A DNA stretch of 8,839 bases, from contig JAQWCP010000040.1 in assembly GCA_028705905.1 (NCBI GenBank), forward strand, positions 1-8,839, read 5' to 3'. The DNA comes from Oscillospiraceae bacterium (lineage in GTDB: Bacteria > Bacillota > Clostridia > Oscillospirales > Oscillospiraceae). Of this stretch, positions 5,684-8,839 are shown in pieces. Position 1 is the stretch's first letter, and each line of letters starts with the position of its first letter. A model generated the notes under the pieces. It saw nothing but the letters and a program-made list of their open reading frames with translations. It had not been told where the DNA came from and made no database searches. The position numbers were made by a program, and so were the translations under genes.

Positions 5684-6241
5684 TTATTTTGAATTCCGTA
5701 TGAAATCGACAAAAGCGTTCGCCTGCTTCTTCAGATAAAAGGCGCTTGCGGTCAATTCAAGCCGCCCTTCCTGGTTCACCTGCTACCGTATGTTTGGAAT
5801 AACCAGCCGTGGAATGTTCATCACTTGCATATTGAGAAAGCTGAGCAATGTGACAAGATTATCCTGCGCAAGTCCCGTCCCGGACATGCCGGGAGATATG
5901 CCGCTGATGGCGGTCGGCTTTCCTGCGAGGACCTGCGGCTCCGTATCGCTGACGGGGCGCGAAAGCCAGTACGTCGGATTTTTCAGCGCGCCGGAAAAAA
6001 ATAATTGTACTCCGGGGTAAAAACCAGATCCCGTCCGCGGCTTTGACGATCCCGCGCACGCGCGACACCGAATCCGGTGCCAGATGCTCCCCAGCCTGAT
6101 TCATAAATGGAACGTCGGCATAATCGAGTATCTCAAAGGCCGCGACGTCGCCGAGCATCTGCCCTGCGGCCAAAGCCAGCTAGCGGTTATAGGACTCTTT
6201 TCTGAGAAAACCGACAATCGCCGTAATTTTAACTTTTCCAT
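5684..6241 (-). pseudogene. NADPH-dependent FMN reductase (SsuE/chromate-reductase family), inactivated
   Basis: The flavodoxin-fold FMN reductase family is recognisable over the whole length once the frame is corrected: KITAIVGFLRKESYNR, then LALAAGQMLGDVAAFEILDYADVPFMNQ, the APDSVSRVRGIVKAADGIWF block, TPEYNYFFP, RPVSDTEPQVLAGKPTAISGISPGMSGTG, NMQVMNIPRLVIPN, and a final EGRLELTASAFYLKKQANAF helix. Lesions: a one-base deletion near 6233-6238 (A-run after the ATG), TAG at 6180-6182 (Gln expected), a one-base deletion at 6019-6023 (T-run), another near 5988-5994 (CGGCGCG), and TAG at 5783-5785. Three deletions restore the frame at the native TAA (5684-5686), giving an original of about 186 residues, normal for the family. 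The start ATG at 6239-6241 has AGGAAGAGG upstream. It sits between pirin and dfx in a redox operon. Such enzymes reduce FMN, quinones or chromate. Confidence 0.9.
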
Positions 6242-6306
6242 GCTTGTCAACCTCTTCCTGATGCGGATATCATGAACGCAGTAATCGGCATGACCTCAGC
6301 CTAATC

Positions 6307-7149
6307 TCATCGGTGCTTGATGAACGTTCCGTTCCGCAATTCATCGAAGGCGCGCTGCAGCTCGGCCTCGGTATTCATGACGATCGGGCCGCCCCACGCA
6401 ACAGGCTCGTTCAACGGCTTTGCCGAAAAGAAAATGAACCGGGCACCGGCGCCTGGCGCCGCGGATACGCCGATAGAATCTCCCAGCCCAAAGAGGACGG
6501 CTGTTTTCGATGGAATCTGCCGCCCGTTGATCACCGCGTCTCCTTCAATCAGAAAGACAAACACGGTTTCCTCCACAACTGTGGGAAACTCAATTTCTCC
6601 CTCGGCGGAGAGCGCCACGTCATAGATAGTGGCGGGAATGTGGGCCGGCGTCACGCCTGCGGTTTTACCGAAATGCCCGGACAGGACGGCAACGTCCGCC
6701 TTTCCGCTCTGTACCCGGGGGATCATGTCCCGCGTGACGCTCAGATAGGCCGGCTCAGTCATCTTTTCCTCGTGCGGAAGGTTGAGCCAAAGCTGAAAAC
6801 CAAGCATCCTGTCGGACGGCTGCGGCATCTCCTGATGCAGTATGCCGCTACCCGCGGTCATCCACTGGCTTTCTCCCGCGCCGATGGACCCGCGGTTCCC
6901 CATGCTGTCCTCGTGATCGATCCTGCCCGAAATCAGGTAGGTAATCGTTTCAATCCCTCTATGCGGGTGCATGGGGAAACCTGCCGTATAGTCAAGCGAG
7001 TTTGTAGAATCAAACGAGTCCAGCATCAGGAACGGGTCAAAATCCCTTACGTCTCCGTTTCCGAGCACGCGCACCAGACGCACGCCTGCTCCGTCGGTGG
7101 TTCGCTGTCCTCTGACCAGTTTCGCGATTTCACGGTTTTTCAAATCCAC
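6307..7149 (-). CDS. Pirin family protein (cupin; possible quercetinase)
   Basis: An intact 280-residue two-cupin pirin. The N-terminal cupin has the metal site MHPHRGIET with His61 and His63, and ILHQEMP with His105 and Glu107, equal to the four metal ligands of pirin/quercetinase (usually Fe or Ni). Other hallmarks are DPFLMLD (38-44), YLISGRIDHEDSMGNRG (71-87), MTAGSGILHQE and GFQLWLNLP (117-125). The C-terminal cupin is typical (VFLIEGDAVING). Some bacterial pirins open flavonols such as quercetin with O2; others act as redox-sensing partners. The start is GTG at 7149 with AAAGGG only three bases ahead, a short spacing; no better in-frame start exists nearby. It lies 26 bases after the dioxygenase and 65 before the FMN reductase pseudogene (ATG at 6241), and keeps a full frame while both of those neighbours are broken. 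Confidence 0.95.
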   Translation of the reverse strand: MDLKNREIAKLVRGQRTTDGAGVRLVRVLGNGDVRDFDPFLMLDSFDSTNSLDYTAGFPMHPHRGIETITYLISGRIDHEDSMGNRGSIGAGESQWMTAGSGILHQEMPQPSDRMLGFQLWLNLPHEEKMTEPAYLSVTRDMIPRVQSGKADVAVLSGHFGKTAGVTPAHIPATIYDVALSAEGEIEFPTVVEETVFVFLIEGDAVINGRQIPSKTAVLFGLGDSIGVSAAPGAGARFIFFSAKPLNEPVAWGGPIVMNTEAELQRAFDELRNGTFIKHR

Positions 7150-7175
7150 ACGCCCTTTCGTATCCGTTGTTTCCG

Positions 7176-7961
7176 TTAATCTGGGTTCGGTGTAAACAGG
7201 CAGCTTGTCATGGAAAGTGCGCCCAGCGCGCAGAAGCAGTTGAAAATATGGACATGATCCGTCCCGTAAGCCGCGCCCAGCACATAAAGCAACGGTGCAA
7301 AATGGTCCATGCTGGGAACAGTAAGCGAAGCCGATGCCCCCGCCCGTTCAAAATGGACGATATTCTCATCGTTTCGGCTGAAGATGCTTTTCCTAATATA
7401 ATTATCAAAATCCTCCGCCCAAGGGTAGCCGCCGTCCATATTCCAGCTTACCCTAGCAAGATTATGCACAACGTTTCCGCTTCCAAGGATTAAGACGCCC
7501 TGCTCGCGAAGGGAGCGGAGCTTTCGCCCGATATTGAGGTACTCCTCCGCCGGGGTGCGCCTGTCCACACTGAGCCGAAACACGGGAATGTCCGCTTCAG
7601 GATAGATCCGGCAAAGGACGGACCACGCGCCGTGATCCAGCCCCCGGGAATTGTCAAACTGGACCTTGTCCCCGATCAGCTCCCTGGTTAGGCGGGCAAA
7701 ATCAGGTGAACCCGGAGCAGGATATACAACTTTGTACAGTTCGTCCGGGAAGCCGTACATGTCATAAATCATCTTGGGCTCGGAAGAATCCGCGATCCTG
7801 CTGCCCGGAGTAAACCAGTGAGCCGAAATACAGCGGATCGCGGCAAGCTTCCTTTCAATTTTTTAGGCGATCCCGGACCACGCCGCCGTATATTTGTTGT
7901 TTTCTTTCGCGTTGAGCGGGGACCTGTGCCCCACAAAAATTACCGGCATTCTTTCGGACAT
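7176..7961 (-). pseudogene. ygiD: 4,5-DOPA-type extradiol dioxygenase (YgiD/LigB class III), in-frame stop
   Basis: The frame from ATG at 7959-7961 (AGGTGA upstream) gives MSERMPVIFVGHRSPLNAKENNKYTAAWSGIA, stop, KIERKLAAIRCISAHWFTPGSRIADSSEPK, then the long open part MIYDMYGFPDELYKVVYPAPG to the TAA at 7176. The only interruption is TAA at 7863-7865 (codon 33), where Lys is expected; AAA to TAA would explain it. Counting from the ATG the expected metal-ligand histidines are His12, His48, His110 (DHGAWS) and His166 (GNVVHNL), with His220 near the end. A restart at 7772 would lack His12 and His48, so that product should be inactive. The normally invariant GHGSP reads GHRSP, a second sign of decay. 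Total length, 261 codons, fits the family. It is the first gene after the promoter at 8022-8050, followed by pirin. Such enzymes open catechol rings. Confidence 0.9.
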
Positions 7962-8021
7962 TGTGAATCACCTGTTTTTCCCAGTCTGCGTATCGGCTTA
8001 TATCCAATCTCTATGTTTCAT

Positions 8022-8050
8022 ATTTTATTAAAGCATGGTCAAATTGTAAA
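8022..8050 (-). promoter_or_regulatory. Sigma-A-type promoter for the - strand redox operon
   Basis: On the - strand, TTTACA (8045-8050) and TAAAAT (8022-8027) are separated by exactly 17 bases; each matches the consensus at five of six positions. Transcription would start near 8015, about 50 bases before the dioxygenase ATG. The flanks are AT-rich. No operator repeat overlaps it that I can be sure of. Confidence 0.75.
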
Positions 8051-8075
8051 GCAAAATCCGGGGGGAGAAATTTTA

Positions 8076-8249
8076 CAGATAACAGTTTGCAATAAACAAG
8101 CATGGATGCTTGTCCTCATGATTTCTGCCGAGCTGCTCCATGCCGATGTTCTCTGCGATTACATCCGGCAGGCACATCTGATGGATGTGATAAAGAGGTC
8201 TTTCCAGCAATTCAAAATTGCACTTGTCCAACGGAAATTGCTTATCTAT
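8076..8249 (-). other. 58-codon open stretch, unrecognised, in gene-poor AT-rich region
   Basis: Between the operon promoter and the CRISPR-like repeat lie about 330 bases with no recognised gene. On the - strand a frame is open from after TGA (8250-8252) to TAA (8073-8075), reading FELLERPLYHIHQMCLPDV and ending NHEDKHPCLFIANCYL. It has no good start or ribosome site. A + strand frame through the same bases is also open, to 8333, ending SGYYVWK. Both look somewhat protein-like, so one may be a real gene remnant; I cannot tell which, nor name a family. Confidence 0.25.
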
Positions 8250-8345
8250 TCAGACACTGCTGCTGAACGCCGCTTAATTAATCCTTTTTGCGAAGCAATT
8301 GAGCGGCACAGCGGATATTATGTATGGAAATAATAGCATAAACTT

Positions 8346-8374
8346 AACCATATTGCAACCCATCCATTATGGTT
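8346..8374. repeat. 7-bp inverted repeat (AACCATA / TATGGTT)
   Basis: Perfect arms at 8346-8352 and 8368-8374 with a 15-base gap, just beside the CRISPR-like repeat. No T-run follows. It could be an operator half-site pair or chance in AT-rich DNA. Confidence 0.4.
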
Positions 8375-8383
8375 GAGGTATGG

Positions 8384-8417
8384 ATTTCAATCCACGTTCC
8401 CCGCGAGAGTGAACGAC
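8384..8417 (-). CRISPR. Solitary type I-C-like CRISPR repeat (34 bp)
   Basis: The - strand unit starts GTCGTTCACTC, has CGCGGGGAACGTGG in the middle and ends GTGGATTGAAAT, the very typical 3' end of type I-C (and related) repeats that start GTCGC or GTCGT. GTTC and GAAC arms with three further pairs around a TCGC loop give the expected stem. No second copy is found 60 to 75 bases away on either side and no cas gene is visible, so this is a single leftover repeat, not an array. It abuts the broken polymerase fragment: only four bases separate its start from that gene's stop. I infer an array collapsed to one unit or an array end left by deletion. Confidence 0.7.
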
Positions 8418-8421
8418 GATT

Positions 8422-8663
8422 TTAGAAGTTTGTCCCGATGCCTGCTGTGGCCGTATTCCCCGTGGTTTTCAGCGCATCCTGATGATCGTCATGACCAGTT
8501 TCCGGACGGTGTAGCGGCAGGTCGCGAGGTAATCGGTGATGTCCATGAACACCTCGTCGATGGAATATACGTGGATGTCTGTGGGCGCTACATACTTGAG
8601 ATAGATATTATAAATTTCCGTACTGCGCTTCATATAAAGCGCCATATGCGGCGACGCGACAAG
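8422..8663 (-). pseudogene. Y-family DNA polymerase (UmuC/DinB-like, ImpB/MucB/SamB) internal fragment
   Basis: The - strand reading SPHMALYMKRSTEIYNIYLKYVAPTDIHVYSIDEVFMDITDYL matches the palm region of clostridial Y-family translesion polymerases; the SIDE motif holds the catalytic Asp-Glu pair. After MTII a one-base deletion near 8480 shifts the frame, and homology goes on in the next frame as DALKTTGNTATAGIGTN before TAA at 8422-8424. A complete protein needs over 400 residues; the N-terminal catalytic Asp region, the rest of the palm, the thumb and the little-finger domain are all missing. The front is joined in frame to a WYL-domain piece and the end to a CRISPR-like repeat, so both borders are recombination joints. 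These polymerases copy damaged DNA and are often on mobile elements. Confidence 0.85.
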
Positions 8664-8839
8664 ATTGATATTGAAGTCGGTTGGAACCTGCGCGGTAGGC
8701 TCATCCAGAATCCTCGGCTGCTGATAGATCCTGTCCATCCGAAGGCTTCCAATGTTTTGGTGCTTTTTGGAATAGCCTACCATGTAATAAAAGTCTCGAT
8801 CCCAGACCAGGTAGTACGGACTGAATATGTATACTTGAC
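8664..8839 (-). pseudogene. C-terminal part of a WYL-domain transcriptional regulator, fused to polymerase fragment
   Basis: The - strand frame is open from the window edge: FSPYYLVWDRDFYYMVGYSKKHQNIGSLRMDRIYQQPRILDEP, which is the WYL domain signature of DeoR/YafY-like regulators (SPYYLV, then YY-VGY, then the arginine in LRMDRI). About 55 residues are visible, up to QVPTDFNIN; from there the frame runs straight into the Y-family polymerase fragment without a stop. The N-terminal helix-turn-helix would lie beyond the window. WYL proteins bind nucleic acid or nucleotide ligands and are known to occur beside CRISPR-Cas loci and in defence islands, which is notable given the repeat at 8384-8417. 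The fusion is most simply a deletion scar; the normal C-terminal extension of the regulator is lost. Confidence 0.8.

Noticed and set aside
6313..7179. Long + strand open frame (288 codons) opposite pirin
   Set aside because: The - strand frame has the complete pirin signature and metal ligands; the + strand product has no recognisable domain.
7772..7961. Dioxygenase as a normal shorter gene starting at 7772
   Set aside because: Clear homology, including two metal-ligand histidines and a proper ribosome site, continues upstream in the same frame beyond the TAA to 7961.
8433..8480. A second degenerate CRISPR repeat around TTCCCCGTGG
   Set aside because: Only about seven bases agree with the repeat, and the sequence is explained as polymerase-coding DNA (KTTGNTATAGIG).

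Overview
The window looks like a low-GC Gram-positive anaerobe of the class Clostridia, probably a gut-type Oscillospirales/Ruminococcaceae-like genome. This is inferred from the gene families (Rrf2 regulator, AzlCD, desulfoferrodoxin, WYL regulator), the strong AGGAGG-type ribosome sites and the close gene packing; no ribosomal marker is present to confirm it.

Left half, + strand (1 to about 4838): one tightly packed operon whose start lies off the window. It carries a tcdA-type tRNA t6A dehydratase (left end cut by the window and interrupted by an in-frame TGA), a cysteine desulfurase, a TtcA-like PP-loop tRNA thiolase, a cysteine-rich Rrf2 regulator, an SGNH/GDSL hydrolase, the branched-chain amino acid exporter pair azlC-azlD, and the first 30 or so codons of a carbon-nitrogen hydrolase. 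Gaps are 24 bases or less, with several overlaps. The first four genes form a plausible sulfur and tRNA-modification module (desulfurase as sulfur donor, TtcA-like thiolase, ct6A enzyme) with a possible Fe-S-sensing regulator.

Scar zone (about 4820 to 5222): the hydrolase is cut off by a 160-bp MITE-like element with 23-bp terminal inverted repeats. Then come a perfect 20-bp-stem bidirectional terminator, a tRNA-Ala-like 3' part without a normal 5' half, and a second terminator hairpin. This is the junction between two blocks that face each other.

Right half, - strand (5223 to 7961): a redox/aromatic-compound operon read right to left from a good sigma-A-type promoter at 8022-8050. It encodes a ygiD-type extradiol dioxygenase (broken by an in-frame TAA), an intact pirin, an NADPH-dependent FMN reductase (broken by two stops and three frameshifts) and an intact desulfoferrodoxin. 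The operon is partly decayed: two genes look functional and two do not.

Far right (7962 to 8839): an AT-rich stretch with no recognised gene, then a single type I-C-like CRISPR repeat. Right beside the repeat is a broken chimeric gene that joins the C-terminal part of a WYL-domain regulator, in frame, to a Y-family DNA polymerase fragment. I read this as the scar of a collapsed CRISPR or accessory region. I did not find a complete novel system; the most interesting signals are the tRNA-sulfur operon, the MITE/tRNA junction and the CRISPR/WYL/polymerase scar.
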